This document shows positions 1 through 7,168 of a DNA stretch of 13,331 nucleotides, piece by piece. Below the pieces are notes generated by a model that worked only from the letters and a program-made list of their open reading frames with translations, was not told the DNA's origin and made no database searches. Origin of the DNA: Bacteroidales bacterium. Lineage in GTDB: Bacteria > Bacteroidota > Bacteroidia > Bacteroidales > UBA12077. Position numbers and translations under genes: made by a program. Within the stretch, counting starts at the first letter, position 1. Each line of letters starts with the position of its first letter. The stretch covers positions 1-13,331 of the forward strand of contig DAOVYZ010000026.1 in the NCBI GenBank assembly GCA_030635365.1, written 5' to 3'.

Positions 1-2039
1 ATGAGGGAATTATGGTATTGGAAGATTCTGCTAAAATTGGTACTCCGGCAAAAGAGTATTTTAATATTGAGACCGATACTGTATTCGAAATTGGTTTAAC
101 CCCAAACAGAATTGATGGAGCTTCGCATATTGGCACAGCCCGTGATCTTGCTGCATATTTAAGCTTAACAAAGAAAACCGAATTATTAAAACCATCTGTA
201 GATAAGTTTAAAGTAGACAATAATAACCTACCTATTGATATTATAATTGAAAATCCCGAAGCTTGCCCTCGTTATTCCGGTGTAACTGTTAGTAATGTAA
301 AAGTAGACCCGTCACCGGAATGGCTGCAAAACAAGCTAAAAGCAGTAGGACTAAATCCTATAAATAACCTGGTTGACATTTCTAATTTTGTTTTACACGA
401 AACAGGCCAGCCACTTCACTTTTTTGATGTTGATGAGATTGCAGGAAATAAGGTTATTATTAAAACATTAAAGGAAGGTACTCAGTTCATTACACTCGAT
501 GAAGAAGAGAGAAAACTATCCAATGAAGATTTAATGATTTGTAATGAAGAGGGAGGAATGTGTATTGCCGGTGTCTTTGGTGGAATTAAATCGGGTATTA
601 GTGAAAAAACAAAAAATATTTTTATTGAAAGTGCGCATTTCAATCCGGTTTATGTAAGGAAAACAGCTAAAAGGTATGGATTGCATACAGATGCTTCGTT
701 TCGTTTTGAGCGTGGTACTGATCCAAATGCTACTGTATGTGTATTGAAACGTGCTGCTTTATTACTTAAAGAAATTGCCGGAGGAGAAATATCATCTGAA
801 ATAGTTGATATTTACCCTAAACCAATTGAAGATTTCGAAGTTGATTTAACTTTTCGCAATTTGAAAAGACTAATCGGTAAAGAAATTGAAAAAAAAATAG
901 TCAAAAATATATTACAATCACTTGATATTAAAATTGTATCTGAGGATGATGAAAAATTAAGTCTTGAAGTACCAACTTATCGTGTAGATGTGCAAAGAGA
1001 AGCTGATGTTATTGAAGAAGTATTAAGAATCTACGGATATAATAATGTTGAAATTACTGATCATGTAAACTCCAGCTTATCATACTCAAAAAAGCCTGAT
1101 AAAGAAAAAATCCAGAATATAATTTCAGATATTTTAACCGGTAATGGCTTTAATGAAATAATGTGCAATTCGTTAACAAAAACTGATTATTACGACAAAC
1201 TGGAATCTTTTAAACAAGTGAATCTTGTTAAGATTTTTAATCCCTTAAGTATTGACCTGAGTGGATTACGACAAACTCTTCTTTTTGGTGGATTAGAATC
1301 AATTACTTATAACCGAAATAGGAAAAATCCCGATTTAAAATTATATGAATTTGGTAATTGCTATTTCCTGAATAAATCAGAAAGTGAAGATCCGTTAAAA
1401 AAATATCACGAAGAACAAAGATTAGCTCTTTTTATTACTGGTCATAAAACAGAAGAAAACTGGATTAGCAAAGAAGAACCTTCAAGTTTTTATACTTTAA
1501 AAGCTCATACGGAAAATATATTGGAACAATTGGGTTTTGACTTAAACCAAATTGAAAGTAATGAAATATCATCAGATATTTTTACTGAAGGATTAAGTGT
1601 AAATTACAATAAAAACAAATTGGTGGATTATGGAATCCTGAACAAAAAAATTCTAAATCCTTTTGATATTGATACTACTATCTATTTTGCAGAGTTTAAT
1701 TGGAATACTGTTTTGAAACATTCTGTAAAGAATAGTATAAGATATTCAGAGATTCCTAAATATCCTGAAGTAAGAAGAGACCTCGCTTTACTTTTGGACA
1801 AAAAGGTTCAATTTGCTGATATAAAAGAATTAGCTTATAAAACTGAGAGGAAACTGCTTAAAAAAGTTTCACTATTCGATGTTTTTGAAGGAGAAAAATT
1901 GGGTGCTAATAAAAAATCATACGCTGTTAGTTTTATTTTACAAGACGAAAATAAAACACTTACTGATAAACAAATTGATAAAATTGTAAACAATTTCATT
2001 AGAGTGTTTGAAAAAGAACTTGGGGCTCAAATCAGGTAA
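1..2039 (+). CDS. pheT: Phenylalanine--tRNA ligase beta subunit, 5' end cut by window edge
   Basis: This is the beta subunit of the cytoplasmic alpha2-beta2 enzyme that charges tRNA-Phe. The reading frame is open from base 3, before the first Met at 12, and continues with family-like sequence, so that Met is internal and the true start lies upstream. About 678 residues are visible of roughly 800-820 usual in the family; the N-terminal tRNA-binding (EMAP-like) domain is largely missing. Counting from the Met at 12, the B3/B4 editing domain spans about 86-240, with VDISNFVLHETGQPLHFFD and later SFRFERGTDP. The B5 domain spans about 270-340 (PTYRVDVQREADVIEEV), followed by the catalytic-like core at 350-560. 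The ferredoxin-fold anticodon-binding domain is the last 95 residues (YPEVRRDLALLLD). It ends normally at TAA. A macrodomain gene starts 9 bp later, so the two are probably co-transcribed. The family call is firm. Confidence 0.97.
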   Translation, partial: EGIMVLEDSAKIGTPAKEYFNIETDTVFEIGLTPNRIDGASHIGTARDLAAYLSLTKKTELLKPSVDKFKVDNNNLPIDIIIENPEACPRYSGVTVSNVKVDPSPEWLQNKLKAVGLNPINNLVDISNFVLHETGQPLHFFDVDEIAGNKVIIKTLKEGTQFITLDEEERKLSNEDLMICNEEGGMCIAGVFGGIKSGISEKTKNIFIESAHFNPVYVRKTAKRYGLHTDASFRFERGTDPNATVCVLKRAALLLKEIAGGEISSEIVDIYPKPIEDFEVDLTFRNLKRLIGKEIEKKIVKNILQSLDIKIVSEDDEKLSLEVPTYRVDVQREADVIEEVLRIYGYNNVEITDHVNSSLSYSKKPDKEKIQNIISDILTGNGFNEIMCNSLTKTDYYDKLESFKQVNLVKIFNPLSIDLSGLRQTLLFGGLESITYNRNRKNPDLKLYEFGNCYFLNKSESEDPLKKYHEEQRLALFITGHKTEENWISKEEPSSFYTLKAHTENILEQLGFDLNQIESNEISSDIFTEGLSVNYNKNKLVDYGILNKKILNPFDIDTTIYFAEFNWNTVLKHSVKNSIRYSEIPKYPEVRRDLALLLDKKVQFADIKELAYKTERKLLKKVSLFDVFEGEKLGANKKSYAVSFILQDENKTLTDKQIDKIVNNFIRVFEKELGAQIR

Positions 2040-2048
2040 TACAAATTC

Positions 2049-2558
2049 ATGGCAAAAATAGAACTGATACAAGGCGATATAACCAAACTGGAGGTTGATG
2101 CTATTGTTAATGCAGCAAATAAAACTTTACTTGGTGGCGGTGGAGTTGATGGTGCTATACATAGAGTTGCCGGACCGGAATTATTAGCAGAATGTAAAAC
2201 TCTAAATGGATGCGAAACGGGCGAAGCTAAAATTACAAAAGGCTATAAATTACCGGTCAAATATGTTGTACATACAGTAGGCCCTGTATGGCATGGAGGA
2301 AATAACAATGAACCAGGACTACTTGCCGGTTGTTATAAGAACTGTCTAAAATTAGCAATAGATAATGATATAAGGTCAATAGCATTTCCTAATATTAGCA
2401 CCGGTGTTTACAGATTTCCAAAAGAAATAGCAGCCCAAATTGCTATTGAATCAGCAAATGAATTTTTAAAACAAATTAACAAATTTGATAAAGTGTATTT
2501 TGTATGTTTCGATGAAGAAAATTTTAGTTTATACCAAAAAAAACTAAGCAACAGCTAA
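2049..2558 (+). CDS. MacroD/YmdB-type macrodomain protein, probable O-acetyl-ADP-ribose deacetylase or ADP-ribosyl hydrolase
   Basis: A single-domain macrodomain of 169 residues, the usual length for bacterial MacroD-type enzymes. The N-terminal IELIQGDITKLEVDAIVNAAN is the classic entry. N21 and N24 sit in the ADP-ribose pocket, and GGGGVDGAIH (29-38) carries D34, which aligns with the catalytic Asp of YmdB/MacroD enzymes. The phosphate loop is ISTGVYRFP (116-124), with Arg-Phe where the family often has Gly-Tyr. Known relatives hydrolyse O-acetyl-ADP-ribose or remove ADP-ribose from acidic side chains; which reaction applies here cannot be told from sequence. No signal peptide or membrane segment is seen, so it is cytoplasmic. 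It begins 9 bp after pheT with no room for its own terminator or promoter, so it is probably expressed with pheT. The operon partner gives no obvious functional clue. Confidence 0.93.
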   Translation: MAKIELIQGDITKLEVDAIVNAANKTLLGGGGVDGAIHRVAGPELLAECKTLNGCETGEAKITKGYKLPVKYVVHTVGPVWHGGNNNEPGLLAGCYKNCLKLAIDNDIRSIAFPNISTGVYRFPKEIAAQIAIESANEFLKQINKFDKVYFVCFDEENFSLYQKKLSNS

Positions 2559-2611
2559 TAATTATTTTTAACAGAATACTTTAAATTAATTACAATCATA
2601 TATAACAGAAA

Positions 2612-2626
2612 GGGTTATCTTAACCC
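2612..2626 (+). promoter_or_regulatory. Perfect small hairpin just upstream of the UbiA-family start codon
   Basis: GGGTTA, loop TCT, TAACCC: a perfect 6-bp inverted repeat with a 3-nt loop. It lies 8 bases before the ATG at 2635, in an otherwise AT-rich 76-bp spacer. No T-tract follows, so it is not an intrinsic terminator for the upstream macrodomain gene. It could be an mRNA structure near the ribosome-entry site or a protein-binding palindrome; both are inference. No good TAnnTTTG promoter was found in the spacer. Confidence 0.4.
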
Positions 2627-2634
2627 ACAATAAA

Positions 2635-3516
2635 ATGATACAAGAAGCAAAAAAGAAGGTTAAAAACTATTTATCTCTTGTAAGGTTTAGCCACACAATA
2701 TTCGCAATGCCATTTGCTTTAATAGGCTATTTTTTAGCATTACAACAAACTGGTTCTACATTCGAATGGAAATTATTTGTTTTTGTAATATTGTGTATGG
2801 TATTTGCCAGAAACGCTGCAATGGCTTTTAACAGGTTTGTCGACCGAAAAATAGATTTTAAAAATCCCAGAACCGCTATACGAGAAATACCTGCTGGAAT
2901 TATAAAGGCTAAATCTGCATTATTATTTGTCATTCTTAACTCAATTCTTTTTATTACAACAACATATTTTATTAATGTCTTAACTTTCAAATTATCACCA
3001 GTCGCATTATTGATAATATTGGGATATAGCCTGACAAAGAAATTTACAGCTCTATGCCATTTAATATTAGGTATTGGATTATCCCTGGCTCCCATCGGAG
3101 CGTATTTATCAGTTACCGGTAAATTTGCTATTCTTCCTCTGATGTATTCTTTTGTCGTTCTGTTTTGGGTAAGTGGATTTGATATTATTTATGCTTTGCA
3201 GGATTTAGATTTTGATAAAGAGGAGAAATTAAAATCCTTTCCGGTATTTTTTGGAAAAAGAGGAGCTCTAAATACCTCTGTTATTTCCCATTTATCAGCC
3301 TCAATTATTACTGTTTTTTCAGGTTTCTATGCAAACTTTGGAATCCTTTACTGGATAGGTTCATTTATTTTTATTGGATTACTCTTTTACCAACATACAC
3401 TGGTTAAACCAAAAGATTTAAGTAAGGTTAATATAGCCTTTTTTACTACAAATGGTATTGCAAGTATTATTTTTGCAATATTCACAATAACAGAATTACT
3501 CAAACAAGTATTGTAA
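2635..3516 (+). CDS. UbiA-family membrane prenyltransferase (MqnP/'UbiA-like' type)
   Basis: An integral membrane prenyltransferase of 293 residues that attaches a polyprenyl chain to an aromatic acceptor during quinone synthesis. The first Asp-rich motif is N66-R-F-V-D70-R-K-I-D74 (NxxxDxxxD), which binds Mg-prenyl diphosphate. The second is ALQD190-LDFD194 followed by KEEKLKSFPVFFGKRGA. The N-terminal RFSHTIFAMPFAL is characteristic of the UbiA-like subgroup also called MqnP, linked in other bacteria to the futalosine route to menaquinone. About eight or nine hydrophobic segments follow. No other mqn, men or ubi gene is in the window, so the acceptor substrate is unproven; a 4-hydroxybenzoate-type activity is the alternative. 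The start at 2635 is supported by the short charged N-terminus before the conserved segment. It lies 76 bp after the macrodomain gene. Confidence 0.9.
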   Translation: MIQEAKKKVKNYLSLVRFSHTIFAMPFALIGYFLALQQTGSTFEWKLFVFVILCMVFARNAAMAFNRFVDRKIDFKNPRTAIREIPAGIIKAKSALLFVILNSILFITTTYFINVLTFKLSPVALLIILGYSLTKKFTALCHLILGIGLSLAPIGAYLSVTGKFAILPLMYSFVVLFWVSGFDIIYALQDLDFDKEEKLKSFPVFFGKRGALNTSVISHLSASIITVFSGFYANFGILYWIGSFIFIGLLFYQHTLVKPKDLSKVNIAFFTTNGIASIIFAIFTITELLKQVL

Positions 3517-3686
3517 TAGATTTGTATACAATTATTTCTACTAGCTTCTAATTTCCCTGATATAGATTTTGAAATCGTTTAATATACTAAGCCAACTTTG
3601 TTTAAATACACTTATAATTATTATGTTAATACCCTTAAATCTGCAAGTCCATTAAATTGAAATTGAATGCAAAAAAGTTAGCTATT

Positions 3687-3718
3687 TCTGGGAAAACTGA
3701 AAAATGAGATTATATTTG
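3687..3718 (+). promoter_or_regulatory. Candidate distal Bacteroidota promoter
   Basis: TATATTTG at 3711-3718 matches the -7 consensus TAnnTTTG exactly. TCTG at 3687-3690, 20 bp upstream, is one mismatch from TTTG. A transcript from here would have a leader of about 160 nt before the ATG at 3886. In AT-rich DNA such matches can arise by chance, so it is listed as a candidate only. Confidence 0.35.
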
Positions 3719-3815
3719 CATCTCTTTTATCAACAAATTTTATTGATTTAAATACTTTTTTACCTTGTTATCATAAAATATATGTACAAATAGTTGATAA
3801 TTATTATCTTTAAAA

Positions 3816-3848
3816 TTTGGAATATATAAGCTAATTATATTAGTTTTG
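3816..3848 (+). promoter_or_regulatory. Candidate proximal Bacteroidota promoter for the 3886/4307 gene pair
   Basis: TTTG at 3816-3819, a 21-bp spacer, then TAGTTTTG at 3841-3848 (full match to TAnnTTTG). The expected transcript start is near 3855, giving a short leader of about 30 nt before the ATG at 3886. This is the best-matched promoter of this intergenic region in both elements and position. Confidence 0.5.
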
Positions 3849-3885
3849 AATTAAGTATAGATGAAAGCCACAAAAGCAGTATGAA

Positions 3886-4287
3886 ATGAAAAAGTTTTTT
3901 ATACTTATTTTTTGCGTATTATTTTTTAATTATACATATTCTTTAGGCCCGAAAGAAGATGTTTCTCTTCTATCTCAAGACAATGATTTTAATACTGAAT
4001 TTACATTAAATAAGAGTTATCAGCAATTTAAGTTTCAGGTTAAGAATTTTGAACTCCAACCTGATTATAATTATGCTAATTTAAGAAGAAGAAGGAAAAA
4101 ACAAGATAATACAATGCTATATGTTGCCGGAGGATTGGCAGTTGCTACAGGTGTTCTCATCCTTACAAATAATCCTGAAAATTTCACAAGTAATAGCTCA
4201 AGTAGTGTTAACCTGGGGATTGCTATTGGAGGGACTGTAGCTTGTGGATTGTTTTTGACTAAACATTTCGTTGACCGGGGCAGGTAA
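3886..4287 (+). CDS. Small exported or membrane protein of unknown function
   Basis: I do not recognise this 133-residue protein. It starts with a signal-peptide-like segment (MKKFFILIFCVLFFNYTYS, likely cleaved near residue 19-20). A polar region rich in Asp, Asn, Phe and Gln follows to about 66, then a basic cluster RRRRKK at 67-72. Next is a Gly/Ala-rich hydrophobic segment at 77-94, an Asn/Ser-rich linker at 95-107, and a second Gly-rich hydrophobic segment at 108-125 ending in KHFVDRGR. The two C-terminal segments look like a membrane hairpin. A WD40 protein gene follows after 19 bp and is probably co-transcribed, so the two may act together at the envelope. The ATG at 3886 is preferred over the one at 3881, which is out of frame with this protein. 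The coding call rests on the coherent signal peptide and membrane pattern. Confidence 0.75.
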   Translation: MKKFFILIFCVLFFNYTYSLGPKEDVSLLSQDNDFNTEFTLNKSYQQFKFQVKNFELQPDYNYANLRRRRKKQDNTMLYVAGGLAVATGVLILTNNPENFTSNSSSSVNLGIAIGGTVACGLFLTKHFVDRGR

Positions 4288-4306
4288 AACTAATCTCAAG
4301 AGTTTT

Positions 4307-5440
4307 ATGCGATTATTCAAACTATGCATTTTAATTCTGATTACTACATTATTAAATAATCCCTCATTTTCCCAAAAAGAAAAATGTTTAATTGTTACAT
4401 TAAATGAACATAGTGATCAAGTCCATTCGGTCGCATTTAGTCCGGATGGCAGTCAATTTATTACTGGTTCAAAAGACGAAACCATAAAAATATGGGACTT
4501 TAATTTACTAAAATCATTAACAACTCTTAAAAGACACTATGCTACAATTTATGAATTGGAATATACCTCCGATGGAGAACATTTCTTAAGTGGAGGAGAT
4601 AAAACAATTAATATATGGAAAAAGGATGGTTCGTATATTAAGTCTCTTTCCGGGCATATTACCTCGGTATGGTCTTTTGGGATCTCACAAAATGGACAAT
4701 ATGCTGTAAGTGGTTCTTTCGATAACAATTTCAGAATATGGGATATAAATAAGGGAGAAACCATTCATATTTTTAAAAACGGCAGAAACAATGTATTAGC
4801 AACAACCTTTTCTAAAGCAACCAACCTAATAGCATGTGGCTCAAAAGATGGTTTTGTTGAGATTTATACATTTGACGATTTTGAGTTTATCCATTCATTT
4901 TCAGCTCACGGAAGCAATATTTATTCTTTGGCTTTTAGTAATGATGGGAAATATCTTGCAAGTGCATCAAGGGATAATGTAATTAAGATATGGGATTTAG
5001 AAAAAATGGAAATATTTCATGTGCTTACAGGACATGAAAGAAGTGTAATGAGCATTAAATTCAGTTCTAATGACAGATACCTGGTCTCTGCTTCATATGA
5101 TGCCTCAGTCAGATTATGGGATGTTGAGAGCGGAGAACAAATATATTCTTTTCTAGGGCATAAATTAGCAGTTAACGATGTTGATATTAGCACTAACAAT
5201 CAATACATAATTAGTGGAGCAAGTGATAATACAATTAAAATATGGGAAATTAATCCTGAAATATTGGCCTCTTTCTATTTTGAAGAAGAATTTCAAAACG
5301 AATTGTCTAAGTCAGGATTATTTGTGCCTAAGAAACCATCTGAATCAAGAGCAGAATATAAAAAGAGATTGGAAAAATCTGAGATTTACAAAAAACAGCT
5401 TTATCAAAAATATTTAGAACGTTTAAACAAAAAAGAATAA
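4307..5440 (+). CDS. Exported WD40-repeat beta-propeller protein
   Basis: A 377-residue protein with a signal peptide (MRLFKLCILILITTLLNNPS, cleavage likely after FS before Gln23). Seven WD40 repeats span about 34-320. The closing aromatic positions are W63, W104, W145, Y187, W229, W271 and W313, spaced 41-42 residues. That predicts one complete seven-bladed propeller; blade 4 has Tyr in place of Trp. Repeats show the usual GH...V.S..FS.DG...S.S.D..I.IWD pattern. A charged C-terminal tail (about 325-377), rich in Lys and Glu and probably helical, follows. WD40 propellers are scaffolds for protein-protein contact and no catalytic motif is visible. The frame is open back to a TTG at 4271, but ATG 4307 is chosen because it places the signal peptide at the N-terminus and leaves 19 bp after the previous stop. 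The partner and role are unknown; the adjacent small membrane protein is the obvious candidate. Confidence 0.9.
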   Translation: MRLFKLCILILITTLLNNPSFSQKEKCLIVTLNEHSDQVHSVAFSPDGSQFITGSKDETIKIWDFNLLKSLTTLKRHYATIYELEYTSDGEHFLSGGDKTINIWKKDGSYIKSLSGHITSVWSFGISQNGQYAVSGSFDNNFRIWDINKGETIHIFKNGRNNVLATTFSKATNLIACGSKDGFVEIYTFDDFEFIHSFSAHGSNIYSLAFSNDGKYLASASRDNVIKIWDLEKMEIFHVLTGHERSVMSIKFSSNDRYLVSASYDASVRLWDVESGEQIYSFLGHKLAVNDVDISTNNQYIISGASDNTIKIWEINPEILASFYFEEEFQNELSKSGLFVPKKPSESRAEYKKRLEKSEIYKKQLYQKYLERLNKKE

Positions 5441-5577
5441 AAACTCAATAATAAAATAGAAAAAATGCAGGTAATAATTTATTCGCGTTTAGCATTAATT
5501 TAAAGTCCTTTATACCCTATTCCTTTTACTCAGCCACAAAAATTATTTAATTTTTATGCTATTACTCTGGAAACCCC

Positions 5578-5585
5578 TATATTTG
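5578..5585 (+). promoter_or_regulatory. Candidate tnaA promoter (-7 element)
   Basis: TATATTTG matches the Bacteroidota -7 consensus TAnnTTTG exactly. The upstream -33 element is weak: only T-rich sequence (around 5551-5556), no TTTG at the right distance. A transcript would begin near 5592, leaving a leader of about 175 nt before tnaA and placing the short ORF at 5600 at its very start. Confidence 0.4.
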
Positions 5586-5599
5586 TATCAAATTCTAAA

Positions 5600-5704
5600 A
5601 TGAGCTGGATGAGAATAAATCAGCACATATTAATTTTAGCAGTAAAAATCTACCTTAACATTAAAAAAAGGGATTCTTTTCACTTTCTGCAATTCTCTTT
5701 CTAA
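5600..5704 (+). CDS. Possible 34-codon leader peptide ahead of tnaA
   Basis: An ATG-started ORF of 34 codons begins about 15 bases after the promoter-like TATATTTG and ends at TAA 5702-5704, 64 bp before tnaA. It begins Met-Ser-Trp-Met-Arg-Ile, carries a single Trp codon at position 3, has a hydrophobic middle, and ends Phe-Leu-Gln-Phe-Ser-Phe. In gammaproteobacteria tnaA is preceded by a short Trp-containing leader peptide (TnaC) that controls transcription in response to tryptophan. This ORF has the matching position and size range but shows no sequence similarity to TnaC, and lacks the late Trp and terminal Pro important there. An ORF of this length is not rare by chance in AT-rich DNA. 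It is also plausible that it is untranslated leader. Confidence 0.3.
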   Translation: MSWMRINQHILILAVKIYLNIKKRDSFHFLQFSF

Positions 5705-5709
5705 GAGAA
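5693..5709 (+). promoter_or_regulatory. Hairpin spanning the stop codon of the putative tnaA leader ORF
   Basis: TTCTCTT, loop TCT, AAGAGAA: a perfect 7-bp inverted repeat with a 3-nt loop. It contains the last codons and the TAA of the short ORF at 5600-5704. No strong T-run follows directly, though TTTTTAATTAG comes about 10 bases later. It could act as an attenuator-like structure whose folding depends on whether a ribosome occupies the leader ORF's end; that is inference. Confidence 0.35.
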
Positions 5710-5768
5710 ACTACTCACATTTTTAATTAGATTTAATTTTCTATTATATAATCTTAAATTATAATGTT

Positions 5769-7148
5769 ATGGAAATTCCATTTGCAGAATCATATAAAAT
5801 TAAGATGGTTGAAACCATCAAAAAAAGTACTCACAAAGAACGTGAACAATGGATTAAAGAAGCTAACTTTAATTTATTCAATGTAAAAAGTGACCAGGTA
5901 TTTATTGATTTATTGACTGACTCAGGTACCGGAGCAATGAGTGACAAGCAATGGTCAGCAATGATGTTAGGAGACGAAAGTTATGCAGGAGCATCTTCTT
6001 ACTATAAGCTAAAAAATACAATAAAAGAACTACTAGGATTTGAATATTTCCTTCCTACACACCAAGGAAGAGCTGCAGAAAATGTTCTATTCTCAGCAAC
6101 TATTAAAGAAGGTGATATAATCCCCGGGAATTCACATTTTGATACAACCAAAGGGCATATCGAATTCAGAAAAGCTAAAGCAATTGATTGTACTATTGAT
6201 GAAGCCTTTGATACTGAAATCTTTCATCCTTTTAAAGGGAATGTTGACCTTAATAAGCTGGAAAGTGTAATTAAGGAATATACACCTGAAAAAATTCCTT
6301 TCATTGTATTAACTATTACATGCAACTCATCAGGAGGACAACCGGTTTCTATCGCGAATATGAAAGAGATCCGTAAGATAACAGATAAATACAATATTCC
6401 GGTTTACTATGACTCAGCTCGATTTGCTGAAAATGCTTATTTTATCAAAATGCGTGAAAAAGGGTACGAAAATAAAACAGTAAAAGAAATTGTGAAAGAA
6501 ATGTTTTCGTATGCCGATGGTATGACTATGAGTAGTAAAAAGGATGCTATTGTAAATATGGGAGGTTTTATCGCATTAAATAGCGAAAAAGTATTTAAAA
6601 AAGCGACTGTTTTTAATATTGTCTTTGAAGGATTTATTACTTATGGAGGAATGTCGGGACGGGATATGAATGCCCTTGCACAGGGATTGGATGAAGGCAC
6701 AGAATTTGACTATTTAGAAACGCGTATAAAGCAAGTGGCATATTTAGGCCAAAAACTTACCGATTTTGGAATATCTATTCAGAAACCTTTTGGTGGCCAT
6801 GCAATATTTGTTAATGCTAAAAAGTTTTTACCCAATCTTCCCAAAGAAGAATATGTAGCTCAAACTTTAGCTGTTGAATTATATTTAGAAGCAGGAATTC
6901 GTGGAGTTGAGATTGGTACATTATTAGCAGACAGAGATCCTGATACAAGAGAAAATAGATATCCGGCACTTGAGCTTCTTCGGTTAGCAATACCCAGAAG
7001 AGTTTATACCAATAATCATATGGATGTTATTGCTGTCGCTCTTAAAAACGTATTTGACAGAAGAGATCAACTTACAAAAGGATTTAAAATTGTAAATGAA
7101 GCTCCTATTATGAGGCACTTTACTGTTGAGCTTGAAAGGGTAAAGTAA
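5769..7148 (+). CDS. tnaA: Tryptophanase (tryptophan indole-lyase)
   Basis: A PLP enzyme of 459 residues that splits L-tryptophan into indole, pyruvate and ammonia. It belongs to the fold-type I beta-eliminating lyases. The PLP lysine is in SSKKDAIVNMGG (Lys258 by alignment with the second Lys of the family's KKD). Other conserved blocks are DLLTDSGTGAMSD (47-59), PTHQGRAAEN (96-105), DSARFAENAYF (215-225) and AIPRRVYT (407-414). Three positions that separate tryptophanase from tyrosine phenol-lyase are all of the tryptophanase type: Asp125 (FDTT, where the phenol-lyase has Thr), Ile382 (GVEIG, where the phenol-lyase has Arg) and His450 (MRHFT, where the phenol-lyase has Phe). The sequence closely resembles the Bacteroides enzyme as I recall it. 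A long leader with a possible regulatory ORF precedes it and a terminator follows. No tryptophan permease gene is adjacent. Confidence 0.96.
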   Translation: MEIPFAESYKIKMVETIKKSTHKEREQWIKEANFNLFNVKSDQVFIDLLTDSGTGAMSDKQWSAMMLGDESYAGASSYYKLKNTIKELLGFEYFLPTHQGRAAENVLFSATIKEGDIIPGNSHFDTTKGHIEFRKAKAIDCTIDEAFDTEIFHPFKGNVDLNKLESVIKEYTPEKIPFIVLTITCNSSGGQPVSIANMKEIRKITDKYNIPVYYDSARFAENAYFIKMREKGYENKTVKEIVKEMFSYADGMTMSSKKDAIVNMGGFIALNSEKVFKKATVFNIVFEGFITYGGMSGRDMNALAQGLDEGTEFDYLETRIKQVAYLGQKLTDFGISIQKPFGGHAIFVNAKKFLPNLPKEEYVAQTLAVELYLEAGIRGVEIGTLLADRDPDTRENRYPALELLRLAIPRRVYTNNHMDVIAVALKNVFDRRDQLTKGFKIVNEAPIMRHFTVELERVK

Positions 7149-7168
7149 AATCGTAATAATTCATATTT

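Larger units (their letters stand above)
3517..3885. other. 369-bp AT-rich intergenic region with several promoter-like elements
   Basis: There is no convincing gene on either strand and no strong terminator. A weak AT-rich stem (ATTGTA 3510-3515 with TACAAT 3527-3532) overlaps the end of the prenyltransferase gene. Three Bacteroidota promoter-like pairs point rightward: TTTG 3568-3571 with CAACTTTG 3593-3600 (spacing 21, one mismatch), TCTG 3687-3690 with TATATTTG 3711-3718 (spacing 20), and TTTG 3816-3819 with TAGTTTTG 3841-3848 (spacing 21). A small AT palindrome (GATAA-TTA-TTATC) lies at 3796-3808. A 7-codon mini-ORF at 3861-3884 ends one base before the next gene's ATG. The length and multiple promoter matches suggest a regulated start for the two exported-protein genes downstream, or an unannotated short RNA. 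Confidence 0.5.

Noticed and set aside
2727..3095. A 122-codon open frame on the minus strand
   Set aside because: It is opposite the UbiA-family gene, whose aspartate motifs fix the coding strand; the antisense product has no recognisable features.
3510..3532. ATTGTA/TACAAT inverted repeat as a terminator of the prenyltransferase gene
   Set aside because: The stem is only six mostly AT pairs with an 11-nt loop and no T-tract, which is too weak to call.
3796..3808. GATAA-TTA-TTATC palindrome as an operator
   Set aside because: It is a short palindrome made almost entirely of A and T in AT-rich DNA, so it is expected by chance.
4271..4306. Longer WD40 reading frame from TTG 4271, overlapping the preceding gene
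   Set aside because: The extension puts 12 residues in front of a clear signal peptide and overlaps the upstream coding end; ATG 4307 explains the sequence better.
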